Positions 56,937 to 64,000 of a stretch of 64,000 bases of DNA are shown piece after piece. How positions within the stretch are numbered: the stretch's first letter is position 1; each line of letters starts with the position of its first letter. This DNA is from Cytophagaceae bacterium. GTDB taxonomy: Bacteria > Bacteroidota > Bacteroidia > Cytophagales > Flexibacteraceae. The DNA is taken from assembly GCA_027490155.1 (NCBI GenBank), contig JAIXYP010000009.1:124001-188000 (forward strand). The letters are read 5' to 3'. The notes beneath the pieces are model-generated. The model saw nothing but the letters and a program-made list of their open reading frames with translations, had not been told where the DNA came from and did not search any database. The position numbers and the translations under genes are program-made.

Positions 56937-58409
56937 ATGGCCATCCTTTCTGACCTAATGTACAATACCAGCATCATCCAGACCATTGGTTTGGTGAGTG
57001 TGGAAGTAGCTGAGATCGTGTTTGACTCTCGTCAGGCGGGCCCAACAGCGGTTTTTGTAGCCACCAAGGGCAGTACAGTGGATGGCCATGCCTATATAGA
57101 TAAGGCCATTGAGCTTGGTTGCCGAGCCATCGTTTGTGAAGATTGGCCCAGCTCCCTGACCGAAGGTGTAACCTACTTGCAGGTAAACGATAGCGCACGT
57201 GCCCTAGGCATTATGGCGGCCAACCTTTATGGCAACCCCAGCAATCAGCTGACAGTGGTGGCTGTTACGGGCACCAATGGCAAGACGACGACCGCTACCC
57301 TGCTGTTCAAACTATTTCGTGCGATGGGCTACAGCTCTGGTCTTATCTCAACGGTCCAGAACCAGGTAAATGACCAAGTCATCCCTAGTACCCATACTAC
57401 ACCTGATGCCGTCCAACTGCAGCGCCTATTAGCCCAGATGCTCAAGGCAGGCTGTACCCATGTTTTTATGGAGGCAAGCTCACACGCTATTCATCAACAA
57501 CGCATCGCAGGGCTGGTGCTAGCAGGAGCTGTTTTCACCAACATCACCCACGATCACCTAGACTATCACGTAACGTTCGACAATTATATCAGGGCCAAAA
57601 AGCAACTTTTTGACCAGCTGCCAGCCTCGGCTTTTGCCCTAGTCAATGCCGATGACAAACGGGGTATGGTTATGCTCCAGAATACCAAAGGCAAAAAACT
57701 TAGCTACGGCTTGCAAGGTCATGCCACATACAAAGGCCGGCTCTTGGCTGACGGTCTTCATGGTTTACAGCTTGACCTAGATGGTCATGAAGTCTGGTTT
57801 AAACTGATTGGCAAGTTCAATGCCTATAATCTCTTGGCGGTCTATGGTGTCGCTATCCAACTAGGCGAAGAGCCCGAAAACATCTTGGCACACCTCAGCA
57901 GTCTGGAGTCGGCCCCTGGTCGGTTTGACCGTATTTTGACGACCAACGAGGTCACCTATATTGTGGACTATGCCCACACGCCAGATGCCCTCCAGAATGT
58001 ATTACAGACCATCACCGACCTCCGGACCCAGAACGAACATGTGATCACGGTCATCGGCTGCGGTGGCAATCGGGACGCAGCTAAACGCCCGATCATGGCC
58101 GAGGTGGCGGTCAAACAAAGTAATATCGTCATACTGACAAGCGACAACCCTCGCAACGAAGACCCTGAGACCATCCTAGACGATATGCAGAAAGGCGTCA
58201 GTCCCAGCAACTTCCGCAAGGTCAAACGCATCCCGGACCGCAAAGAAGCCATCGAAAAAGTAGTCGCCCTAGCCCAGCCAGGGGACATCGTCCTGATCGC
58301 AGGTAAAGGACACGAAAACTATCAAGAGATTGCTGGCGTGAAACATCCTTTTGATGATAAGCTGGTATTGCAGGCGGCGTTGAAGGCGACTGGGGTTGGG
58401 ATTTTGTAG
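56937..58409 (+). CDS. murE: UDP-N-acetylmuramoyl-L-alanyl-D-glutamate--2,6-diaminopimelate ligase MurE
   Basis: A 490-residue Mur ligase adding meso-diaminopimelate to the peptidoglycan precursor in the cytoplasm. Motifs: the ATP loop VTGTNGKTTTATLLF (about residue 110), MEASSHAIHQQRIAG, FTNITHDHLDYHVTFDNYI, YAHTPDALQNVLQT, and the DAP-specific DNPRNEDP (about 400). The size is standard. It converges on dnaE with only four bases between stops and stands apart from the usual division and cell-wall cluster. Confidence 0.95.
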   Translation: MAILSDLMYNTSIIQTIGLVSVEVAEIVFDSRQAGPTAVFVATKGSTVDGHAYIDKAIELGCRAIVCEDWPSSLTEGVTYLQVNDSARALGIMAANLYGNPSNQLTVVAVTGTNGKTTTATLLFKLFRAMGYSSGLISTVQNQVNDQVIPSTHTTPDAVQLQRLLAQMLKAGCTHVFMEASSHAIHQQRIAGLVLAGAVFTNITHDHLDYHVTFDNYIRAKKQLFDQLPASAFALVNADDKRGMVMLQNTKGKKLSYGLQGHATYKGRLLADGLHGLQLDLDGHEVWFKLIGKFNAYNLLAVYGVAIQLGEEPENILAHLSSLESAPGRFDRILTTNEVTYIVDYAHTPDALQNVLQTITDLRTQNEHVITVIGCGGNRDAAKRPIMAEVAVKQSNIVILTSDNPRNEDPETILDDMQKGVSPSNFRKVKRIPDRKEAIEKVVALAQPGDIVLIAGKGHENYQEIAGVKHPFDDKLVLQAALKATGVGIL

Positions 58410-58413
58410 GAAT

Positions 58414-61371
58414 TCACACCTCCCACCCTATCTTCCCAGGCAGCACCTTGCACTTGGCTACCTCGACGGAATAGACGTTAAACTCGGTTGTGACACGGCC
58501 ATAGATAAGGTAAATGCCATGACCATAGACGGGCCAAGCCTTGAGGGCAGGCGGAAAGTGGACGGTGTCGATGTATTCGCCCTCGTGGTCCAGAAAGGTG
58601 CCAAACAACATGCGTTCGCCATGTTTGGTCGTGACAGGTTTGGTATCCACTAGTTTGCCCATCACCTTAACGTACTGGCCCAGATATTCAGGCAGGCTGC
58701 GCTTGGTGACGCTAGGCCGCCAACTGGTGCCGACAAGGTCAAACCAGCCCAAAGATATGGGAAAGCCCAAGAGCTCAACTTCATCAAGGGCATTGTCAAG
58801 GGCTTGGTCGGGAGGCTCCTGCAGCGGGGGGATGCGCAATGGCGGATTAAGGGCGGGCAACCCCAACGATGTTTTGACAGGTTGACCAGCGAGCAAGTGG
58901 GCCTTCATCAGCAACAGTTTGCGCGACTGGCCAGTCAAGTCAAGGGCACCCGTCTTGACCAAAAGACGCAGCTGGTCAAACGGCATTGGCAGGCGGATGG
59001 CCAAGTCCTCGATGCCGAGATAAGGACCAAAGCTGACCCTGTCAGAGATGATGGCCTCCATCCACTTTCTCTCTAGCCCCTGGATGTGGACCAAGCCCAC
59101 AAACACATCGGCGGCATCCCCCTCCAGATCAACAATGGCAGTTGTGAGCTGACTGTGGTTAACGCTGGGGGTATGCAGCCGCCCACCAGCCTTTTGGGCC
59201 TCGTGGACATAGACCCAGGTACTATAAAAGCCGCCAAAGTTATTGATCACCGCCACATAGAACGGCAATGGATAGTAGGTCTTGAGGTGCATGCTCTGAT
59301 AGCTCTCGACGGCATAGGAGGCCGAGTGGGCCTTGCAGAACGAGTAGCCCCCAAAGGAAGAAACTTGTCGCCAGATTTCTTGGGTCGTTTCTGGTGGCCT
59401 GCCAAGAGCGGTGGCACCGTCAAAAAACTGCTGCCGAATACGCTCAAAGGCATTGGTACCTCGGTTTTTGCCACTCATGGCACGGCGCAAGATGTCCGCA
59501 TCGCTGAGGTCCATGCCGGCATAGTGGTGGCAGACCTTGAGTACATCTTCCTGATAGACCATCACACCATAGGTCTCGCCCAGGTGCTCTTCCATCACTG
59601 GGTGGAGGTACTGCACGGAAGCAGGGTCGTTATAGCGCTGGATGTAGGCATTCATCATACCAGACGAGGCCACACCAGGGCGGATGATGGAGCTGGCTGC
59701 CACCAAGGTGATGTACTCACGGCAGCGGAGCTTGAGCAGGAGCTGGCGCATGGCGGGCGACTCGACATAAAAGCAGCCGATGGTGTCACCCTGATAAAGT
59801 TTGTCAGCAATCTGGGAGTCGGCCTTGAGGGCAGGGATGTTATGGATGTCCACCGCAATGCCATGGTGCTGCTGGACAAGGCTGACGGCCTCGTTGATGT
59901 GGCCAATGCCCCGCTGGCTCAGGATATCAAACTTGTCAAGCCCGATGCGTTCTGCTTCGTACATATCCAGCTCGGCAGTGGACATGCCTTTGGGGGGCAT
60001 GATGAGGGCCGTGTACCAACTGAGGGGTTTGTCGGCAATGATGACCCCACCCGCATGGATGGAGTGGGCAGCCGGGAAACTTTCCATCTGGTACCCTACC
60101 CTAACCATCTTGGCGAAGGTCTGGCTACCGGTGACATAAGGACTTGACGGCTCACGGATGATGCGGTCGATCTCGGCCTTGGGCAGACCCCGGACTTTGC
60201 CTAGCTCACGGATGATGCTACGGCCTTGCAGGGTGATGGTCGCCCCTAGAAGTGCGGCATGCCCCTCCTCATACCGTGAGAGGAGATAACGCTGCACATC
60301 TTCGCGATCGGTCCAGCTATAGTCGATGTCAAAGTCGGGCGGCGAGCTGCGCTTGGGGTTCAGGAATCGCTCAAAGTATAGATCGAGCTCGATCGGGTCC
60401 ACGTCTGTTATCCGGAGGCAAAAAGCGACAATGCTATTGGCACCAGACCCCCGCCCAACGTGATAGTAGCCTTTGCGCATCGAGTACGAAATCAGATCCC
60501 ACGTTATGAGGTAATAGGCCGTGAAACCTAGGTCGAAGATGACCTTGAGCTCACGCTCGACACGGATGGCAGCCTCCGCATGTTTGGGGCCATAACGCTC
60601 TAGCATACCTGCCCGGGTCAATGCTGTCAGCTGAAGTCGATCAGCAGCAGGCGAGGCACCAAAGACATTCTTGTTCAGCCGCTGGCCAAAGTCAAACGTG
60701 AAATCGCAGATGGCCGCTAGGTGATCTGTCTGGCGGCAGAGCTCCGGGAACTGTTGCCTGAGACTGGCCTCCTGACCTGGAGCAAGCCAATGCGCTGTAC
60801 GGGAGCAGACCCAGTCCTTCTGGAGCTGCGTCAGCAAGATGTTACGCCCGATTGCGACCAAATAACAATGCAGCAGAAAGTCGGCAGGTGCTCCTAGGGT
60901 GATGGGTTGGGTCAGCACCAAGCGGTCGGCTTTGCGCAACCGAATACTGGCTGCCACCGCCTGCTGGGGTGTGAGACTTACGTAATGCCCTTCTGGCAGT
61001 GCATCCGGAGGGGGTAATTTGGGTGTGTAGGGGTACAGAAAAGCCGTATGGGGCAGAATGGGGGCTTGGGCTGGCAGGGATTTGCCGCTCAGGTTGTGTT
61101 TGGTCAGGAAACTATTGAGGTGATGGAGACCTTCGTGATTGTGGGCAATGCCTGTATATAGGTGCTGCCCGCCCTGCCAAAAAGCAATGCCAACGATGGG
61201 TTTGATGCCAGCCTCTTGGCATTGCTGCACAAACTCGAACGCACCTGCACTGGTGTTGATATCTGCCAGGCCTAGGTAGCGCAAGCCCTGTGCTTGGGCC
61301 TGCGCCACCAGCTTGTCGATGCTGAGCGTGCCGTAGTGTAAGGAATAGTAGCTATGACAGGTGAGGTACAT
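58414..61371 (-). CDS. dnaE: DnaE-type DNA polymerase III alpha subunit (short, probably translesion paralogue)
   Basis: A 985-residue C-family polymerase, shorter than replicative DnaE (1150-1400). The PHP head opens MYLTCHSYYSLHYGTLSIDK and LADINTSAGAFEFVQQCQE, in which metal His positions of active PHP domains are missing. The palm keeps the catalytic Asp pair in SPPDFDIDYSWTDR and a third in IGLDKFDILSQRGIGH. It ends with an OB-like region (GQYVKVMGKLVDTKPV). It lies 69 bases after dinB on the same strand, forming an operon, and has no beta-clamp-like tail that I can see. Bacteroidota are known to carry such dinB-dnaE pairs, similar in spirit to ImuB-DnaE2; error-prone repair is the likely role. 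Confidence 0.85.
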   Translation of the reverse strand: MYLTCHSYYSLHYGTLSIDKLVAQAQAQGLRYLGLADINTSAGAFEFVQQCQEAGIKPIVGIAFWQGGQHLYTGIAHNHEGLHHLNSFLTKHNLSGKSLPAQAPILPHTAFLYPYTPKLPPPDALPEGHYVSLTPQQAVAASIRLRKADRLVLTQPITLGAPADFLLHCYLVAIGRNILLTQLQKDWVCSRTAHWLAPGQEASLRQQFPELCRQTDHLAAICDFTFDFGQRLNKNVFGASPAADRLQLTALTRAGMLERYGPKHAEAAIRVERELKVIFDLGFTAYYLITWDLISYSMRKGYYHVGRGSGANSIVAFCLRITDVDPIELDLYFERFLNPKRSSPPDFDIDYSWTDREDVQRYLLSRYEEGHAALLGATITLQGRSIIRELGKVRGLPKAEIDRIIREPSSPYVTGSQTFAKMVRVGYQMESFPAAHSIHAGGVIIADKPLSWYTALIMPPKGMSTAELDMYEAERIGLDKFDILSQRGIGHINEAVSLVQQHHGIAVDIHNIPALKADSQIADKLYQGDTIGCFYVESPAMRQLLLKLRCREYITLVAASSIIRPGVASSGMMNAYIQRYNDPASVQYLHPVMEEHLGETYGVMVYQEDVLKVCHHYAGMDLSDADILRRAMSGKNRGTNAFERIRQQFFDGATALGRPPETTQEIWRQVSSFGGYSFCKAHSASYAVESYQSMHLKTYYPLPFYVAVINNFGGFYSTWVYVHEAQKAGGRLHTPSVNHSQLTTAIVDLEGDAADVFVGLVHIQGLERKWMEAIISDRVSFGPYLGIEDLAIRLPMPFDQLRLLVKTGALDLTGQSRKLLLMKAHLLAGQPVKTSLGLPALNPPLRIPPLQEPPDQALDNALDEVELLGFPISLGWFDLVGTSWRPSVTKRSLPEYLGQYVKVMGKLVDTKPVTTKHGERMLFGTFLDHEGEYIDTVHFPPALKAWPVYGHGIYLIYGRVTTEFNVYSVEVAKCKVLPGKIGWEV

Positions 61372-61439
61372 GGCGTCAGGCCAACAAGCTGGTGGTGGGG
61401 ATGGATTAGCAATCGGGAAAAGAAATAGGGATGGCAGTG

Positions 61440-62681
61440 CTAGCGTCCGTGGTGGCCATCATAACGGCTACGGAGGAGCTTGGCCGCATAGCTTGGCAGG
61501 GCAGATGGGATTTCGGGCACCTTCTCGGTATGGGCCTCGATGCCACAAGCACGGATGACGGCCTTCTCGCCAAACTTGTCCCGCAGGCGGTCCAGCTTCT
61601 GGTAGAGACTGATGAGCTCGCTGCTTTCCTCGAACAAGGTCATCTGTTGGAAACCATGGACCAGCCCGCTGACCTTAAGACCAATCAGACGGATCATCAT
61701 GCGCCTGTCATAGACCTTGTCCAGCAGCTGGCCCGCCTTCTCGATCAGCATGTGGTCTGAGGCGGTGTAGGGCAGCTGGGCATCACGCGAGTGGGTGTCA
61801 AAGTTGGCATACCGGATCTTGACACTGATGCCAGAGGCCAGCTTGCCTTGGTGCCGTAGCTGGTAGCCCAGGTTTTCGGCCATCGAGACTAAGACTTGGC
61901 GGATGAGTTTTTGGTCCATGGTATCGGCCTCGAAGGTCAGCTCCTTGCTGATCGAGAGCTGGTCGTTGTACGGTACCACAGGTGTGGGGTCAATGCCATT
62001 GGCCCGCTCCCAAAGTTTGAGGCCGTTTTTGCCAGCTATGCGTAGCAGGAGCTCAAGCGGGAGTGCCGCTAGCTGCGCAATGGTACGGACGCCAATCTCA
62101 GTCAGCTGGATACCCATCTTGGGACCCACACCTGGCATGTCACGCACAGGGAGGGGACCCAAAAAATGCCGTATCTGGTCTGGGAAAACTTGGCGTTCCC
62201 CATCTGGTTTGGCAGTGCGGGTCGCAATCTTGCTGACCGTCTTGTTAGCGGATAGACCCAGAGAAATCGGCAGCCCTGTCTCCTTCCGGATACGGCGGCG
62301 GATGTCATGCACCCAGTCATAAGCGCCATAAAACCGCTCGAAACCCGTCAGATCGATATAATGCTCGTCTATGCTGGCCTTCTCAAAGTCAGGCACCCGG
62401 TCGGCAATGATGGCGGTGACCTCCTTGGACTTGGCCGAGTAGGAGTCCCAGTCGCCACGCACAACAATGGCCTCAGGGCAGAGCATGCGGGCACGCTTCA
62501 TCGGCATGGCTGAGTGGACACCAAACTTGCGGGCTTCGTAGCTGCAGGCCGCCACCACCGCACGGTCGCCCATACCCCCCACCAGCACTGGCAGACCATG
62601 CAAACGGGGGTTATGTAGCCGCTCGACAGACACAAAAAAGGTATCCATATCGAGGTGTGCGATGTATCGTGTAGGCTCCAT
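61440..62681 (-). CDS. dinB: DNA polymerase IV (DinB, Y-family translesion polymerase)
   Basis: A 413-residue Y-family polymerase. The start MEPTRYIAHLDMDTFFVSVE holds the first catalytic Asp; ACSYEARKFGVHSAMP is the fingers motif; and KASIDEHYIDLTG carries the paired Asp-Glu of the active site (His replaces the usual Ala after Glu). The little-finger domain follows from about 245. Translesion polymerase, usually damage-induced. It is the first gene of an operon with the short dnaE; an inverted repeat sits directly upstream of the ATG. Confidence 0.92.
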   Translation of the reverse strand: MEPTRYIAHLDMDTFFVSVERLHNPRLHGLPVLVGGMGDRAVVAACSYEARKFGVHSAMPMKRARMLCPEAIVVRGDWDSYSAKSKEVTAIIADRVPDFEKASIDEHYIDLTGFERFYGAYDWVHDIRRRIRKETGLPISLGLSANKTVSKIATRTAKPDGERQVFPDQIRHFLGPLPVRDMPGVGPKMGIQLTEIGVRTIAQLAALPLELLLRIAGKNGLKLWERANGIDPTPVVPYNDQLSISKELTFEADTMDQKLIRQVLVSMAENLGYQLRHQGKLASGISVKIRYANFDTHSRDAQLPYTASDHMLIEKAGQLLDKVYDRRMMIRLIGLKVSGLVHGFQQMTLFEESSELISLYQKLDRLRDKFGEKAVIRACGIEAHTEKVPEIPSALPSYAAKLLRSRYDGHHGR

Positions 62682-62721
62682 TGATTAAATTATCGTCATA
62701 CTTGAGATCATAATATAATCA
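62682..62721 (-). promoter_or_regulatory. Inverted repeat over the probable dinB promoter (candidate operator)
   Basis: TGATTAAATTAT at 62682-62693 and ATAATATAATCA at 62710-62721 are inverted with one mismatch, 16 bases apart. On the minus strand a possible promoter TTTG (62737-62740), 19-base spacer, TATATTAT (62710-62717) overlaps the right arm, so a protein bound here would block dinB-dnaE. Confidence 0.5.
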
Positions 62722-62729
62722 AAATGGCG

Positions 62730-62765
62730 TAATCCACAAAGCAGAAAACCCAAAAATGTGGATAA
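62730..62765. promoter_or_regulatory. Pair of opposed DnaA-box-like sites
   Basis: TAATCCACA at 62730-62738 (one mismatch) and TGTGGATAA at 62757-62765, a perfect minus-strand TTATCCACA. They face each other in the dinB/symporter intergenic region. They could be DnaA sites or chance. Confidence 0.4.
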
Positions 62766-62823
62766 GTTGCGCAGATGCGCCTAGCTACATTGCTTTACGC
62801 CATTTCGTTACCATATTTACCCC

Positions 62824-64000
62824 ATGCAACTAGCAACGATCTACTTGGTGCTGCGGTGGGTAGCCGTGGCTTTGGCCCTGTACTACGGATACAAAAAACG
62901 GGATGGCACCATCTGGATTTTGGTTAGCATGGTCGTCGGTGTTGCCATCGGGCTTGACTTCCCCGAGCTGGGCAAGGAGCTGAAAGTCGTTAGCAAGGTT
63001 TTCCTACGGCTGATCAAGACCATCATCGCCCCACTGCTTTTCGCAACCTTGGTCTATGGCATTGCGGGGCATAGCAACCTCAAACAGGTGGGGCGTATGG
63101 GCCTCAAGTCCATTATCTACTTCGAGATCGTGACGACCTTGGCGCTGATCATCGGGCTATTGGCCATCAATTTCAGCGGGGCGGGCCTAGGCCTTAAGCT
63201 GCCACCAGGTGTCGAATCCGAAAACCTAGCTGTCAAGAGCCAAAGTTGGCAGGACGTCGTGCTCCATATTTTCCCCGAAAACATTGCCAAGTCCGTCTAT
63301 GAAGGCGAGGTTTTGCAAGTGGTGGTCTTCAGCATCCTGTTTGGTATTGGGGTGGCAATGGTGGCACAAGAGCACCAAAAACGCATGGTTCACTTCACCG
63401 AGAGCCTAGCCGAAGTGATGTTCAAGTTCACGGAAGCGATCATGATCTTGGCCCCGTTTGCAGTCGGTGCAGCTATTGCCTTCACCGTAAGCCAAATGGG
63501 CCTAGAGGTATTGCAGAACCTATTTATGTTGCTGATCACGCTCTATGCAGCCTTGGTCATCTTCTTACTAACGACCTTGCTGCCGATTGGCCTGTTGGTG
63601 GGCCTGCCCATCAAGCGGTTCGTCCAGGCCATTGCTGAGCCAGTGTCCTTAGCCTTTGCGACAACCAGCAGCGAGGCAGCTCTGCCCAAAGCCATGCGCG
63701 CCATGGAAGGCCTAGGCGTACCCCGTAAAGTCGTCGCCTTCGTGATGCCGATGGGCTATAGCTTCAACCTGGACGGCACAACGCTCTACCTATCATTGGC
63801 CTCTGTTTTTGTGGCCCAGATCGCAGGCATTGACCTGAGCTGGAAACAACAGCTACTGATGTGTTTTACACTGATGCTGACCAGCAAAGGGGTTGCTGGT
63901 GTCCCCAGAGCATCATTGGTGATCCTGCTCGGCACATGCGCGGCTTTTGGCCTGCCAAGTGAGCCCGTCTTTATCATCCTCGGTATCGATGTACTGATGG
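62824..64000 (+). CDS. Dicarboxylate/amino acid:cation symporter (DAACS family), 3' truncated by the window edge
   Basis: The open frame runs off the window, so about 392 residues are visible of a usual 400-450. It is an inner-membrane symporter for glutamate, aspartate or C4-dicarboxylates driven by protons or sodium. Motifs: FLRLIKTIIAPLLFATLVYG in helices TM2-3, AFATTSSEAALPKAM (substrate-binding serine-rich hairpin), MPMGYSFNLDGTTLYLSL in TM7, and TSKGVAGVPRASLVIL in hairpin 2. Divergent from dinB with about 140 bases between starts. The substrate cannot be fixed by eye. Confidence 0.9.
   Translation, partial: MQLATIYLVLRWVAVALALYYGYKKRDGTIWILVSMVVGVAIGLDFPELGKELKVVSKVFLRLIKTIIAPLLFATLVYGIAGHSNLKQVGRMGLKSIIYFEIVTTLALIIGLLAINFSGAGLGLKLPPGVESENLAVKSQSWQDVVLHIFPENIAKSVYEGEVLQVVVFSILFGIGVAMVAQEHQKRMVHFTESLAEVMFKFTEAIMILAPFAVGAAIAFTVSQMGLEVLQNLFMLLITLYAALVIFLLTTLLPIGLLVGLPIKRFVQAIAEPVSLAFATTSSEAALPKAMRAMEGLGVPRKVVAFVMPMGYSFNLDGTTLYLSLASVFVAQIAGIDLSWKQQLLMCFTLMLTSKGVAGVPRASLVILLGTCAAFGLPSEPVFIILGIDVLM

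Noticed and set aside
59086-60147. A 353-codon open frame on the plus strand across dnaE
   Set aside because: It lies wholly antisense to the well-supported dnaE palm and PHP region, has no family motif or signal, and its length follows from the codon bias of dnaE on the other strand.
1-64000. CRISPR arrays, insertion sequences, prophage genes, rRNA and riboswitches
   Set aside because: I looked for regular direct repeats, transposase or integrase motifs, phage structural genes and known aptamer cores on both strands and saw none.

Overview
The window looks like a chromosomal segment of a free-living, probably environmental, Bacteroidota (Bacteroidetes). The signs are: three large secreted proteins ending in a type IX secretion (T9SS) sorting domain with the YPNP motif, the gliding lipoprotein GldD, a PorP/SprF-type T9SS membrane protein, promoter elements of the TTG-N19-TAnnTTTG type, weak Shine-Dalgarno signals, and several families almost confined to this phylum (GEVED/T9SS proteins, the DAHP synthase-chorismate mutase fusion, the so-called asparagine synthetase B homologue, 7TMR-DISM histidine kinases). 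The order cannot be fixed from the sequence alone. No insertion sequence, prophage or CRISPR array was seen. Most of the window is housekeeping and envelope genes.

Layout. 0-14.5 kb: end of an unidentified gene, a large ABCG-type transporter with a TerB-like head, two very large T9SS surface proteins (NHL/cadherin-like; GEVED/Ig-like), a lipoprotein and a carboxypeptidase-regulatory-like protein. 14.6-18.3 kb: PdxA carrying a long disordered Arg/Asp-rich head, then gldD and a PorP/SprF protein. 18.4-23.2 kb: an amide-ligase cluster (esterase, ATP-grasp, YbdK/GCS2 ligase, ATP-grasp-like protein). 23.2-30.2 kb: purK, purL, dnaX with an A10 frameshift site that joins gamma to a tau tail, and a membrane-anchored NUC1-type nuclease. 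30.3-38.5 kb: a Bacteroidota-specific exported protein, then a signalling locus with a receiver, a receiver-kinase, a 7TMR-DISM kinase, an autoinducer-synthase-like GNAT protein, a ThiF/E1-like enzyme and a divergent receiver. 38.7-47.7 kb: secreted beta-helix protein, RNase R, Kup, MutL. 47.8-48.3 kb: tRNA-Arg(CCT) and tRNA-Leu(CAG) around an AT-rich gap. 48.5-58.4 kb: pdhB, tsaB, a ChaN-like protein, DAHP synthase-chorismate mutase, a lipoprotein, uvrB, a TerB protein, murE. 58.4-62.7 kb: dinB-dnaE translesion pair. The last 1.2 kb is the start of a dicarboxylate/amino-acid symporter gene cut by the window edge.

The most interesting loci are: (1) the E1-like/GNAT/7TMR-DISM/receiver locus at 31.8-38.5 kb, which has the parts for making and sensing a small signal molecule; (2) the amide-ligase cluster at 18.4-23.2 kb, probably making an unknown gamma-glutamyl-like or peptide metabolite; (3) the dnaX frameshift or slippage site; and (4) the dinB-dnaE cassette with an inverted repeat over its likely promoter. 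All functional calls come from reading motifs and context by eye; no database search was possible.
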